Source: JAEXOD01 sp963667875
Lineage (GTDB): Bacteria > Bacteroidota > Ignavibacteria > Ignavibacteriales > Melioribacteraceae
Assembly: GCA_963667875.2 (NCBI GenBank)
Contig: CAXXGC010000003.1
Span: 62,001 to 126,000, forward strand
DNA: 64,000 nt
Reading direction: 5' to 3'
Shown here: positions 53,645 through 62,953 of the stretch, one piece after another
Layout of the letters: every line of letters begins with the position of its first letter
How positions within the stretch are numbered: position 1 is the stretch's first letter
Notes under the pieces: model-generated
What the model was told of the DNA's origin: nothing
The model's input: the letters and a program-made list of their open reading frames with translations, nothing else
Databases searched by the model: none
Made by a program: the position numbers and the translations under genes

Positions 53645-54838
53645 ATGAACGTTCCATTATTAGATTTAAAAGCACAATACAAAACAATTAAAAAAGATAT
53701 TGATGAAGCATTAATTAGAATTGCTGAATCACAATATTTTATATTAGGCCCTGATGTTGAAAAACTTGAAGCAGATATATGTAAATATACCGGGGCTAAA
53801 AAAGCAATTGGTGTTTCTTCCGGTACCGATGCGCTATTAATAGCTTTAATGGCTATTGATATTAAACCCGGCGATGAAGTTATTGTCCCCACCTATTCGT
53901 TTTTTGCTACTGCAGGCGTTATTGCCAGACTAAATGCAATTCCAGTATTTGTTGATTCTGATCCGACAACATTTAATATTGATCCTGCACAAATAGAATT
54001 AGCTATTACAGAAAAAACTAAAGCTATTGTTCCTGTTCATTTGTATGGACAAAGTGCCGATATGGGGCCAATTATGGAAATTGCAAAAAAACATAATTTA
54101 CGCGTAATTGAAGACGGAGCACAGGCTATAGGTGTTCAATATGAAGATGGCAGATATGTTGGTACAATTGGCGATATTGGATGTTTTTCGTTTTTCCCAA
54201 GTAAAAATTTAGGTGGTTTTGGAGACGGCGGTATAGTAACTACAATGGATGAAGCACTTGGTGAAAAATTAAAAATATTACGCGTTCATGGTGGCAAACC
54301 AAAATATTATCATAAAATTATTGGTGGTAACTTTAGATTGGATGCAATCCAAGCTGCCGTATTAAGTGTAAAATTACCTCTTTTGGATAGTTGGAGTGCA
54401 AAAAGAAGAGTTAATGCTGAACTTTATTCAAACTTGTTGATTGAAGCTGGATTAGCTGAATGCGAAGGTAAGTTAGCTTTAGACGAAAATAATAAAGTTT
54501 TATTACCAAAAGCTATTTATAAAGGAAAAACTGGTACAGATGAAGTTGTATTAAAAAATTATCATATTTATAATCAATACGTTATACGTGTTGAAAAACG
54601 CGATGAATTAATTAAACATTTGAGAGAAAAAGGAATTGGATCAGAAATTTATTATCCTGTTCCTTTCCATAAACAAGAATGTTTTGAATATTTGTTGGAT
54701 AATCCATTATACAATACACTAAAATTTTTAAATGCAAATTTTGCGGCAAATCAATCTTTAGCTTTACCTATTTATCCTGAGTTAAGTGAAGAACAAATTA
54801 GATATGTTGTTGAAACCATCAAAGAATTTCTAAAATAG
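53645..54838 (+). CDS. wbpE: DegT/DnrJ/EryC1-family sugar aminotransferase (WbpE-type)
   Basis: 397 residues. PLP lysine K187 lies in CFSFFPSKNLGGFGDGG; VPLLDLKAQYKTIKKDIDEAL starts the enzyme, and SGTDALLIALMAI, RVIEDGAQAIGV, GNFRLDAIQAAVL follow. It adds the amino group to the 3-keto sugar made by WbpB, before WbpD acetylation. An insertion around 272-290 (NNKVLLPKAIYKGKTGTDEV) is longer than in some relatives. Gap of about 100 nt after the four-helix gene. Confidence 0.88.
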   Translation: MNVPLLDLKAQYKTIKKDIDEALIRIAESQYFILGPDVEKLEADICKYTGAKKAIGVSSGTDALLIALMAIDIKPGDEVIVPTYSFFATAGVIARLNAIPVFVDSDPTTFNIDPAQIELAITEKTKAIVPVHLYGQSADMGPIMEIAKKHNLRVIEDGAQAIGVQYEDGRYVGTIGDIGCFSFFPSKNLGGFGDGGIVTTMDEALGEKLKILRVHGGKPKYYHKIIGGNFRLDAIQAAVLSVKLPLLDSWSAKRRVNAELYSNLLIEAGLAECEGKLALDENNKVLLPKAIYKGKTGTDEVVLKNYHIYNQYVIRVEKRDELIKHLREKGIGSEIYYPVPFHKQECFEYLLDNPLYNTLKFLNANFAANQSLALPIYPELSEEQIRYVVETIKEFLK

Positions 54839-54860
54839 AATTGATTTTATACAGTTTTTT

Positions 54861-54896
54861 AATTAATAAGGGACATTGTTGTGTCCCTTATTAATT
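54861..54896. terminator. 15-bp perfect hairpin after wbpE, probably a terminator
   Basis: AATTAATAAGGGACA (54861-54875) and TGTCCCTTATTAATT (54882-54896) pair perfectly around a 6-nt loop. The T run is upstream (on the plus strand) rather than downstream, so it would work best on the minus strand, yet its position 22 nt after wbpE suggests it ends that operon. Confidence 0.55.
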
Positions 54897-54983
54897 TGAT
54901 CAATGGGTATAGTTACTTTGATATTGTATCATATCTATAAGTAAAGTTAAACTTCTCCAATTCAATTAAGCAAATTGTTACAT

Positions 54984-54999
54984 TGTGATTTCAATCACA
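54984..54999. promoter_or_regulatory. Candidate CRP/FNR-family binding site
   Basis: TGTGA-TTTCAA-TCACA matches the CRP half-site pattern TGTGA-N6-TCACA exactly; with one more base each side the palindrome is 18 bp (TTGTGATT/AATCACAA). It lies in the 331-bp gap between wbpE and proC, about 170 bp before proC. Whether the organism has a matching regulator is not known from this window. Confidence 0.45.
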
Positions 55000-55063
55000 A
55001 CACCTTAATAAGTGATTTATTCTCAATTTTGTTTTTGTTTATAAGTTAAAAAAATTGTAGATT

Positions 55064-55099
55064 TATAATCTAAGTTTTGGAAATATATCTTAGATTATA
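55064..55099. promoter_or_regulatory. 11-bp inverted repeat upstream of proC
   Basis: TATAATCTAAG (55064-55074) and CTTAGATTATA (55089-55099) pair perfectly around 14 nt. No T tract follows, so an operator or leader stem is more likely than a terminator. I see no clear promoter overlapping it. Confidence 0.4.
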
Positions 55100-55169
55100 T
55101 TGATGATTGTGAGTTACTTGGCGGAGCTATATCTGAAATTGTTTGTGAAACATAAAATTAGTTTTTAGT

Positions 55170-55973
55170 ATGAAAGTGGCAATAATTGGTTGTGGAAACA
55201 TGGGGCTTACTTATGCTAAATCATTTTTAAACTATAATAAAGTTGTTGGACGTGATTTAACCTTAGTAGCTAAAAATGAAGAGGGTATAAAAAGAATTAA
55301 ATCCTTCGGTTTTACCAACATTGTTGATAATATTACTGATGAAGTTTTAAGTTCCGATGTTATCATTTTATCTATAAAACCTCAAGATCTAACAAGTATA
55401 TCGCAAAATCTTTCCTGCAGAATTGAAAAAGATACATTAGTGATATCCATTTTGGCAGGTATTAAGTTAGAGCGTTTAAGTGCTGAATTTAAGCATAATA
55501 TTATAGTAAGAGCAATGCCTAATATGCCATCTCAATTTGGAATGGGTATTACTTGTTTTGTCCCTCATAAAATGGTAAATATTCATCAAATTTCTACCGT
55601 TGAAAATCTTTTAAGCACTACTGGTAGAGTAGTTCTATTGGATAACGAAGATTTAATTGATGGTGTTACAGCACTTAGTGGAAGCGGACCCGCATATTTT
55701 TATTATTTTATTAGTGCTATGATTGAAGCCGGAATTAAAATGGGTTTGGATGAGGGATTAGCAGCATTATTGGTGAAAGATACTATGATGGGCAGTTATC
55801 ATGTTTTTAACAGCTCAAACTTAGAGTTGCCTGAACTTATTAAAAAAGTTGCATCAAAAGGTGGCACGACAGAAGCCGCGTTAAAAGTATTTAATTATAA
55901 CAATTTGGATGAGACTATCCAAACTGCAATTTTAAGTGCAGCTGCTAGAGCGGTGGAGTTGTCTAAAATATAA
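55170..55973 (+). CDS. proC: Pyrroline-5-carboxylate reductase
   Basis: 267 residues. The last step of proline synthesis: reduction of pyrroline-5-carboxylate with NAD(P)H. Rossmann start KVAIIGCGNMGLTYAKSF; SIKPQDL, VRAMPNMPSQFGMGITCF, and the C-terminal signature DGVTALSGSGPAYFYYFISAMIEAGIKMGLD are all present, plus TVASKGGTTEAAL-like VASKGGTTEAALKVF. It stands alone, with gaps of 331 and 561 bp on its two sides, and may be regulated through the palindromes upstream. Confidence 0.95.
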   Translation: MKVAIIGCGNMGLTYAKSFLNYNKVVGRDLTLVAKNEEGIKRIKSFGFTNIVDNITDEVLSSDVIILSIKPQDLTSISQNLSCRIEKDTLVISILAGIKLERLSAEFKHNIIVRAMPNMPSQFGMGITCFVPHKMVNIHQISTVENLLSTTGRVVLLDNEDLIDGVTALSGSGPAYFYYFISAMIEAGIKMGLDEGLAALLVKDTMMGSYHVFNSSNLELPELIKKVASKGGTTEAALKVFNYNNLDETIQTAILSAAARAVELSKI

Positions 55974-56534
55974 ATAATTATGTAATTTCGTAAAAATGTT
56001 TATTTAGTCAGCTATCTCAATTTTAGAACAAAATCAGCACTAATAGTAAATGAAAAATAATAATTACATAATTTAGTTATCCCAAAATTACAAAAAATAT
56101 TCAAGTAATTTTTCAATTAATAGTATCTTATATAAATTTAATAGAATATCTCGGATAAATAATAAAATTCAACTTAATACTTTTTTTGCAAAAATAAAAG
56201 AAATTGTTTGAATTACAAATTCGAAGTATATTAATAAAGTTAAAAATTATTACTTGAGTGTAGTGGAAATGACTTTTTTTTTATGGTAAAAACAATTTTA
56301 TGGGTTAATGTTTTCTTAATCTTATAATATTTATTGACTATTCTATGTATGAAATATTATAGTGTTAAATCATTTCATTTAGAAAAAATAAAAATCAAAA
56401 TAATGTAATATTGTTTTGATTTTTACTCATATATCATATAGATTGTTTATAATGCTTAAATGAATGTTAAATTATTAAAAAATAATTTGTAAATATTTTA
56501 AAACATAATTGAATCAAAAACGACAAGGTAAAAA
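55974..56534. other. 561-bp gene-free gap between proC and the epimerase gene
   Basis: Very AT-rich, with no credible reading frame or promoter I can defend. It holds a perfect 12-bp stem, TAAAAATCAAAA (56389-56400) with TTTTGATTTTTA (56414-56425) around a 13-nt loop, which could be a weak terminator, and two separated 12-bp inverted strings (AATTATGTAATT at 55976, AATTACATAATT at 56062). The composition suggests a boundary between the wbp genes and the transferase cluster. Confidence 0.6.
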
Positions 56535-57506
56535 ATGGAGAATTTATTATTACAGTTCAAAGAAAAGTACTCTAAAGTAATTGTAACAGGAGGTGCCGGA
56601 TTTATTGGATCACATATTTGTGAGGAACTGGTAAAAAATGGCTTAGAAGTCATTTCCATCGATGATTATTCCGCAGGGAAGAAAAAAAACTTAGAATTTT
56701 TAATCGGATATCCTAATTTTAGTGCAATAAATTGTGATATAACAGATTATGAAAGTTTAGAAAAATGTTTTCCGGGTGTTGATGTAATATTTCATAATGC
56801 TGCTTCAAAAAAAAATATTTGTTTAGTAAATCCACGTAGGGATTTAGAGGTCAATGCAAAGGGAACTTTTAATTTACTTGAATTGGCAATTAAATATAAA
56901 ATTAAAAAATTTGTTCAAGCTTCGACTGGCTCAGTATATGGCGAAGCAAAATATTTTCCCCAAGACGAAAATCATCCATTAGACCCGTGTTCATATTATG
57001 GTGTCAGCAAGCTTGCAGGTGAAAAATATGTAATGTTGTTTCATAAATTATTTGGACTCAATGCTTCAGTGTTAAGATATTTTCATGTGTATGGACCGCG
57101 ACAAGAGTCTAATGAATTTGGTGGCGTTGTTTCAATATTTATTAAAAATATGATAAATCAAAAGCCTTCAAAAATATTTGGTGATGGAACCCAGCAGCGT
57201 AGTTTTACATATGTTAAGGATATTGTTAAAGCAAACATTCTTTTAGCAATTGATGATAGAGCGATTGGGCAAGTGTATAATTGTGCTTCCGGTATCAATG
57301 TGACAATTAATCAATTATATGACCTCATGGCAAAGACGTTTAATCATGACCACCTAAATGCAGTTTATGAAGATTGGCTCATTGGTGATATTAAAGTATT
57401 TGATGTTTCAAATGCAAAGATTAAAAATCTTGGCTTTCAGTTTGAAACAGATTTCGCGCTTAAATTAGAAGAAACAATTCAAGAGATGAGAAATTATCTG
57501 GGATGA
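56535..57506 (+). CDS. NAD-dependent nucleotide-sugar epimerase/dehydratase (SDR)
   Basis: 323 residues. Extended SDR: VIVTGGAGFIGSHICEEL binds NAD, Ser/Thr in QASTGSVYGE and the pair in SYYGVSKLAGEKY form the active site, then RYFHVYGPRQ and TYVKDIVKANILLA. This is the UDP-glucose or UDP-GlcNAc 4-epimerase/dehydratase type; substrate cannot be settled. First gene of a tightly packed run of seven (overlaps of 4 nt or small gaps), which probably builds, modifies and exports a surface polysaccharide. Confidence 0.9.
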   Translation: MENLLLQFKEKYSKVIVTGGAGFIGSHICEELVKNGLEVISIDDYSAGKKKNLEFLIGYPNFSAINCDITDYESLEKCFPGVDVIFHNAASKKNICLVNPRRDLEVNAKGTFNLLELAIKYKIKKFVQASTGSVYGEAKYFPQDENHPLDPCSYYGVSKLAGEKYVMLFHKLFGLNASVLRYFHVYGPRQESNEFGGVVSIFIKNMINQKPSKIFGDGTQQRSFTYVKDIVKANILLAIDDRAIGQVYNCASGINVTINQLYDLMAKTFNHDHLNAVYEDWLIGDIKVFDVSNAKIKNLGFQFETDFALKLEETIQEMRNYLG

Positions 57507-58072
57507 AAATGAAGAAGCCTTGGAATTCAAATTTTACAGTTTGTAAAATAATTACTAATATATTTAAAGTTATGCCCTGTGGAATTTCTTTAGCTTTTCT
57601 TAGTGTATTTCGATATTGGGATGGAAATTTCGGTCTTTCTTTGAGATATGGTCTTTATAAAAATATATGTGAATTTGTTGGTGAAAATGTCAAATTCCAT
57701 CCTGGTCTTTATATATATTTCCCGACTCGACTTAGTATTGGAGATAATTCTACTTTACATGAATTCTCAGTTTTGGAGTGTAAGGGAGGAATTAAAATTG
57801 GATCAAACACATCAATAGCTCATAAGTTTAGCATGATGTCTTCTACTCACTTATATTCAGAAAACGGCATTAGTTTCCGAAAAATGGGAATTGAATCCAA
57901 ATTTACCCAAATTGGAAATGATGTGTGGATAGGGGCTGGTGTTGTTGTAACATATGGTGTTGACATCGGAAATAATACTATAATAGGCGCACAATCCTTA
58001 GTTAATAAAAACTGCGAAAATAATTCAATTTACGTGGGTGTACCTGCAAAAAAGATGAAATCACTAAAATGA
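57503..58072 (+). CDS. Acyltransferase of the hexapeptide (WbbJ-like) group
   Basis: 189 residues. The C-terminal half is a left-handed beta-helix (FPTRLSIGDNSTLHEFSVLECKGGIKIGSNTSIAHKFSMMS, QIGNDVWIGAGVVVTYGVDIGNNTIIGAQSLV), typical of O-acetyl or N-acetyl transferases acting on polysaccharide sugars. The first 50 residues are hydrophobic and basic, perhaps a membrane contact. The ATG overlaps the epimerase stop by 4 nt. The sugar modified is unknown. Confidence 0.85.
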   Translation: MKMKKPWNSNFTVCKIITNIFKVMPCGISLAFLSVFRYWDGNFGLSLRYGLYKNICEFVGENVKFHPGLYIYFPTRLSIGDNSTLHEFSVLECKGGIKIGSNTSIAHKFSMMSSTHLYSENGISFRKMGIESKFTQIGNDVWIGAGVVVTYGVDIGNNTIIGAQSLVNKNCENNSIYVGVPAKKMKSLK

Positions 58073-59214
58073 TGAAAATTTATCAAATAAATCCAGTTTG
58101 CCCAATAAATGCCGATGATGATTTAGAAAAGTTTTTTACAGCTGGTTGGGCTTATGAATTCAGTATCAAAATTTTGAAATATTATCCATTAATTATAATC
58201 GAAAATCATTTTCTTCATCCAAATATCAAAAAAAAGATAATTATTAATAAAAATGGGATTAATAATGTCTTGCATCCCACTCTAAAAGGAAAATTGCATT
58301 ATAATGATGTCGATGTCTTTTCTGTTTCGCTTTATCGGGATATTCAACAATTCGATCAAGCTGGTGTTATTATTAATCATCGGCCTTTCACTTTTATGAG
58401 CATGTATTGTAATCATTTGTTTAATTCTAGACCTTACGTTGTTCAAACTCATGGCGAGGGCATTCCTAGTTTGGCGAAAAAGTATTTGGGTAAAAATATA
58501 AGAAACTCAATTTTGAGCATATTGGAAAAATATTCAATGTCCAAAATTGATTTTTATTTAGCGGGTAGTGTTATTGAGAGAGATTACATTAGAAAGTGCT
58601 ACCCGCATATAAATGTTGAATTATTTAAAGGGGGTATTTGTTTTAATGAATTTGTAAAGAGTGATACTGCTCCATCTAGCTCTGAGATAAAAATACTTTA
58701 CATTGGGAAATTTTATCGAGCAAAAGGGGTTGATTTACTTATTGAAGCCGTTAAAGAACTAAAACAAATTTATCCTATAAAGCTTATCTGTATTGGTGGG
58801 GAAAAAAGTGATGAACTATATGATATTGTTTTGGAAAACGCTGATATAATATCGACTCGCACCAATAAAGAAAAAGTTTGTGCAATGTTAAATATTGCTG
58901 ATATTTATGTGTTACCCACACCTCAAGGTGGAAAAGTTATGAATTTGGGTGGGATTGGTACAGCACCAATTGAAGCTATGGCTTACAATGTCCCAGTTGT
59001 TTCTAATAATTTAATTCATTTTCCTAATCCTTCACAAATCCCAAACATCGGGTCAATGGGAATACCTAATTATACAATTGCTATTAGATCTATTATTGAA
59101 CATAGACATGCATATAAAAATATTAGAGAAATTGCTAAAAATTTATTTGATGACGAAATAGTAATTTCCAATCTGATAAACTATTGTAAGATTGCTCACG
59201 AAAAATATGTTTAA
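58069..59214 (+). CDS. GT4-type glycosyltransferase
   Basis: 381 residues. GT-B fold: a first half with an acceptor domain (YVVQTHGEGIPSLAKKYLGKNI), then EIKILYIGKFYRAKGVDLLIEAVKELK and the nucleotide-sugar loop VLPTPQGGKVMNLGGIGTAPIEAMAYNVPVVSN, with the Glu residues of the EX7E motif approximate. It overlaps the acyltransferase by 4 nt (ATGATG). It probably adds one sugar to the growing unit on the lipid carrier. Donor and linkage are unknown. Confidence 0.85.
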   Translation: MMKIYQINPVCPINADDDLEKFFTAGWAYEFSIKILKYYPLIIIENHFLHPNIKKKIIINKNGINNVLHPTLKGKLHYNDVDVFSVSLYRDIQQFDQAGVIINHRPFTFMSMYCNHLFNSRPYVVQTHGEGIPSLAKKYLGKNIRNSILSILEKYSMSKIDFYLAGSVIERDYIRKCYPHINVELFKGGICFNEFVKSDTAPSSSEIKILYIGKFYRAKGVDLLIEAVKELKQIYPIKLICIGGEKSDELYDIVLENADIISTRTNKEKVCAMLNIADIYVLPTPQGGKVMNLGGIGTAPIEAMAYNVPVVSNNLIHFPNPSQIPNIGSMGIPNYTIAIRSIIEHRHAYKNIREIAKNLFDDEIVISNLINYCKIAHEKYV

Positions 59215-60496
59215 TTTAAAATTTTCAATTTCTACATTAAAAAAAACAGCAATATTTAGAGGCTTGCGTAATTCATCTATTTTATCTTTAAGTACTATTT
59301 ATGTTCAATTAATTACTGCTATTAGTTTTTTGTTTATACCGAAATATTTAGGTGCTGCAAGCTATGGTCAATATTCTATTGCTTTAACTTTTGCCAGTCT
59401 TTTTGAAATTTTTTCATCTGTTGGACTTAATAAAGTGATAGTTCGTGAAGGATGCATTAGTAAAAACAATGTTGAAGCACTCTTTACTCAAACTAGTGGA
59501 CTGAAGCTTTTTTTTATTCTGATAGGATTTCTTCTTACTGTGTTTTTTTCATTTATTTTACCATATTCGAACACAATAAGATTGTTCATATTTTTAGCTG
59601 CAATTGATGTAGGAATAACTGGTTTATATAGGTATAGAAATAGTATATTTATTATTTATGAAGATTATAAATATTTAGCTCTAGTTAATATTTTAAGCAA
59701 GACAATATTTTATTCATTAGCAATTAGTTTTGCAATTAGTCATGTGGGTGTAGTTTTTATTATATTTGCACTTACGTTTAGTGATTGTATCATTTATGTA
59801 CTAAATGAAATCGCAGCAAAAAAGTATATTAGTTATTTTAAGATTAATAAACCTATATTTAACAAAGAAATTATTAAGCAGACAATGGTTTTTACTTTTA
59901 TTGGTATTATTAGCGTTATTGGAACAAAAATTAATATAATTACTCTTTCAATGTTAACAAATGATTTTAATGTTGGCATTTATAGCCTTGCTCAAAAGAT
60001 AATTGAACAAGGGGTTGTATTAATTGGTATTCTTTCAATAGGCTTTTTGCCAGTTTTTATTGTAGAATTTAAATCGCCAAAGCGAAATCCAAACAAGTTA
60101 TTAAAATTTACAATTGTGTATTTTATATCTGGTTTCATTGCCACTTATCTTTTCTCTGATTTTTTTATTTATATAATAGTAAAATTCTTTGGGGAACAAT
60201 ATAAAAATTCTTTATCAATTCTAAAAGTATTAATTTATTATCTTTTAATTTCCTCGACTGTTTTACCATTTAATTTAGTTGCACAATCAACATATAATGA
60301 AAATATTTTGCTTTATATTTATTCTGTGATGGCATTACTTACTTTTATTTTTAATATTGTAAGCTTTTCATATTTTGGATTGATTGGGGTTGCATATTCT
60401 ACTGTGGCTATTCAAGCCCTCGGTGGCCTATTAATTATTTTTTTCATTTATAAAAAAGTAAAAAATAAATATAATGAATACAATCATCATTTCTGA
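59207..60496 (+). CDS. Wzx-type polysaccharide flippase
   Basis: 429 residues starting at ATG 59207 (MFNLKFSISTLKKTAIFRGLRNSSILSLSTIYVQLI), overlapping the previous stop by 8 nt; an upstream TTG start at 59192 is less likely. About 12 membrane helices, with the opening LGAASYGQYSIALTFASLFEI region typical of Wzx/MviN proteins and FIPKYLG at the first loop. It would flip the lipid-linked repeat unit across the inner membrane. Its 3' end overlaps the next glycosyltransferase by 23 nt. Confidence 0.87.
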   Translation: MFNLKFSISTLKKTAIFRGLRNSSILSLSTIYVQLITAISFLFIPKYLGAASYGQYSIALTFASLFEIFSSVGLNKVIVREGCISKNNVEALFTQTSGLKLFFILIGFLLTVFFSFILPYSNTIRLFIFLAAIDVGITGLYRYRNSIFIIYEDYKYLALVNILSKTIFYSLAISFAISHVGVVFIIFALTFSDCIIYVLNEIAAKKYISYFKINKPIFNKEIIKQTMVFTFIGIISVIGTKINIITLSMLTNDFNVGIYSLAQKIIEQGVVLIGILSIGFLPVFIVEFKSPKRNPNKLLKFTIVYFISGFIATYLFSDFFIYIIVKFFGEQYKNSLSILKVLIYYLLISSTVLPFNLVAQSTYNENILLYIYSVMALLTFIFNIVSFSYFGLIGVAYSTVAIQALGGLLIIFFIYKKVKNKYNEYNHHF

Positions 60497-61598
60497 GTAT
60501 TTTTATCCTCGTGAATCTGGTGCAGAAAAAAACGCCAGACTTTATGCAGAAGATTTATTCGATCAATTTAATATAAAAAGCTATGTGTTAACCAAATATG
60601 TGGGTCGACAATCTAAATCAGCTTCTCGTAGTGGAAATTATATCCTCAAAAGATGTTTTGTTGAATTTAAGTATCATAGATTTTCTGAATTATTTGAATA
60701 CTTTGTGAATTTTTTTATACTATTATACCAATTAATTAAACTAAAACCAGATGTGATTAATGTGATTGGGTATAATGCATTTTTTTTCATTAGTGTATTA
60801 GCTGGGAAATTAATTCAGAAACCGGTTATCCTAATAATGTGTACAAGTGATATTTTTGAATTAAAGAAGACAAAACCAATTCATTTTATTTTAGTAAAAA
60901 TCGCATCAAAATTGGCATATAAGTTCGTCTCAAAATCGATTAGATTTCCAATGAAAAGTTTGCTGAAAATAACAGATTCTAAATTTATAACAATTGCAAA
61001 TCCTGCATTTTCGTCTATCAATTTAGATTCACTACATAGGGAATTAATAATAAAAAAAGAAAATTTTATTAATATTGGGTTTACAGGTAAGTTACATAGT
61101 CTTAAGAATCCCATAGCATTAATAGAGATGATGAAAATTCTTAATAATCCACTTTATAGACTTTATATGATTGGGGATGGGTACCTTAAAAATACAATTG
61201 AAAAATTAATTATACAATATAATTTAGGTGCTCAAATACAAATAATTAATCATCAAAGTGAATTATCAAAGTATTTACTATTCTTTGATATTTATATTTT
61301 CCCTACATGTTACGAACCTGCTGTTTCTCAGGCTATGATGGAAGCCATGATTTATGAATTGCCCGTTATTGTTCGAAAATCTGAAAATCTTGAACTCTGG
61401 TTTACACATAAGAAAGATTGTTTTATGACAGAAGATTGTTCACCAGAATGTTTTGCAGATGCGGTCAAATATCTGGTCAATAATCCGAAGTCTATGTTTG
61501 AAATAGGGAAAGAAGGAAGAAATACAATTCAAACAAATCACAGTATCTCTGATTTTACAAAGATTATTTACAATATTAATTCACAAGCTATCTTTTAG
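60474..61598 (+). CDS. GT4-type glycosyltransferase
   Basis: 374 residues, GT-B type. SEYFYPRESGAEKNARLYAEDL is the classical N-terminal GT4 loop; ENFINIGFTGKLHSLKNPIALIEMMKILN and the acidic EX7E region FPTCYEPAVSQAMMEAMIYELPVIV support the family. It starts within the 3' end of the flippase (23-nt overlap), so the two are translationally coupled. Its donor sugar is unknown. Confidence 0.88.
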   Translation: MNTIIISEYFYPRESGAEKNARLYAEDLFDQFNIKSYVLTKYVGRQSKSASRSGNYILKRCFVEFKYHRFSELFEYFVNFFILLYQLIKLKPDVINVIGYNAFFFISVLAGKLIQKPVILIMCTSDIFELKKTKPIHFILVKIASKLAYKFVSKSIRFPMKSLLKITDSKFITIANPAFSSINLDSLHRELIIKKENFINIGFTGKLHSLKNPIALIEMMKILNNPLYRLYMIGDGYLKNTIEKLIIQYNLGAQIQIINHQSELSKYLLFFDIYIFPTCYEPAVSQAMMEAMIYELPVIVRKSENLELWFTHKKDCFMTEDCSPECFADAVKYLVNNPKSMFEIGKEGRNTIQTNHSISDFTKIIYNINSQAIF

Positions 61599-61631
61599 TC
61601 TAAGTTTTTATTTTCTTGGAATGATTATTTT

Positions 61632-62918
61632 ATGTCAATTATTATTATTTCATTATTGTTTATAGTTGTTCTATTATTTGTAAATAAAGATATTTATATG
61701 TTATTATTTTTTATAATATATAATTTTGTATTTAGTGGTCTTGTTCTGCAAAGTAAGTTTCTTGATGTTTCTTTTAGCAGGTTTTCGGAAATTTTTCTAG
61801 TGATTTTTTGCGTTATTACTATTTCTAAGCGAATGTTATATAGACAACAAATAAAGCTTGATCGTTTATCAATATTGTTTATTTTTATAATGATTTATGC
61901 ATTTATTAGTTCTGTATATCAAAATGATATACTTATTATATTACTGAGTATGAAGAGCAAGTTTTATTTATTTTTTTTATACATTGCCTTGTTAAATTCT
62001 AATATAACTTATTTACAATTGCGTAAAGTAATTAAGTTCTTTATTAGATTGGCTTATATAGAGGTAATAGTCTCATTTGTGCAATATTTCTTTACTGGCG
62101 TTGCGGGAGATCAAAACGCTGGTACATTTGGTCCTTTTCAAACAAATCAATTAAGCATTTTCCAAGGGGTAATAATACTATTATTGTTTAACCATTGGTA
62201 TTTAAATAGGTTATTCAACTTGAAGAAAGTAATTATTATTTTATTTTTATCATTGACTGTTTTTTTTGGATCTTCAATAGCGAGCATAGTTATTTTACCT
62301 TTATTTTTATTTATTTCAATAATTCTTAATAGAATAAATATACGAAGTGTGAAATATTTACCGATTATGTTTGTGTTTTTAATAGTATTATTTTATATTG
62401 GAATAAATTTTTATAAAGACAATAGATTTAGTAATTTCCGAGATTTGAGTGCAATACAATCTTATAGTACAGGAATTGTTAGTGGTGATGTAGTTGGTAG
62501 ATTAGATATTCCAGCCTATACGATAAATGAACTTGTAAATTCGAATAAAATCTTGAATGGTTTTGGTTTAGGTTCAACTTATTCTGGCTCTGATTTTTTT
62601 GACGTTAATACAGTTAATCAGGGTAAAAAATTAAGTTACTTGGGCAGAAGTGGATTTTCTTCAGTTGTTGCTGAACTGGGTATTCTGGGCTTTTTACTTT
62701 ATATTTACTCGTTTTATTTGACATATAAATTACCTATGACATCACTTGGTAATTTAACAGATGGGAAAATATTTAAACTCCTCGCCATTTATTTGTTTTT
62801 TGTAAATTCCATTTATTCAGGTATATGGTGGACAGGAAACGCAAATTTCGTAATGATCATTTTAATTTTTAACAACTATTTATTAAATAAAAATAAATAT
62901 TGTAAAAGTGAGTCGTAA
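61632..62918 (+). CDS. O-antigen/capsule polymerase or ligase (Wzy-like)
   Basis: 428 residues, with ten to twelve predicted membrane helices and a long periplasmic loop (about 265-340: ARLDIPAYTINELVNSNKILNGFGLG-like segment VVGRLDIPAYTINELVNSNK). Low sequence conservation and this topology are typical of Wzy polymerases and O-antigen ligases. FNGFGLGSTYSG and LGRSGFSSVVAELGILGFLLYIYS are the most Wzy-like parts. It joins repeat units in the periplasm. The flanking glycosyltransferases support the assignment. Confidence 0.78.
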   Translation: MSIIIISLLFIVVLLFVNKDIYMLLFFIIYNFVFSGLVLQSKFLDVSFSRFSEIFLVIFCVITISKRMLYRQQIKLDRLSILFIFIMIYAFISSVYQNDILIILLSMKSKFYLFFLYIALLNSNITYLQLRKVIKFFIRLAYIEVIVSFVQYFFTGVAGDQNAGTFGPFQTNQLSIFQGVIILLLFNHWYLNRLFNLKKVIIILFLSLTVFFGSSIASIVILPLFLFISIILNRINIRSVKYLPIMFVFLIVLFYIGINFYKDNRFSNFRDLSAIQSYSTGIVSGDVVGRLDIPAYTINELVNSNKILNGFGLGSTYSGSDFFDVNTVNQGKKLSYLGRSGFSSVVAELGILGFLLYIYSFYLTYKLPMTSLGNLTDGKIFKLLAIYLFFVNSIYSGIWWTGNANFVMIILIFNNYLLNKNKYCKSES

Positions 62919-62953
62919 AATTTTATGTTTTGTCTTTTAAAAAATTAAAATCA

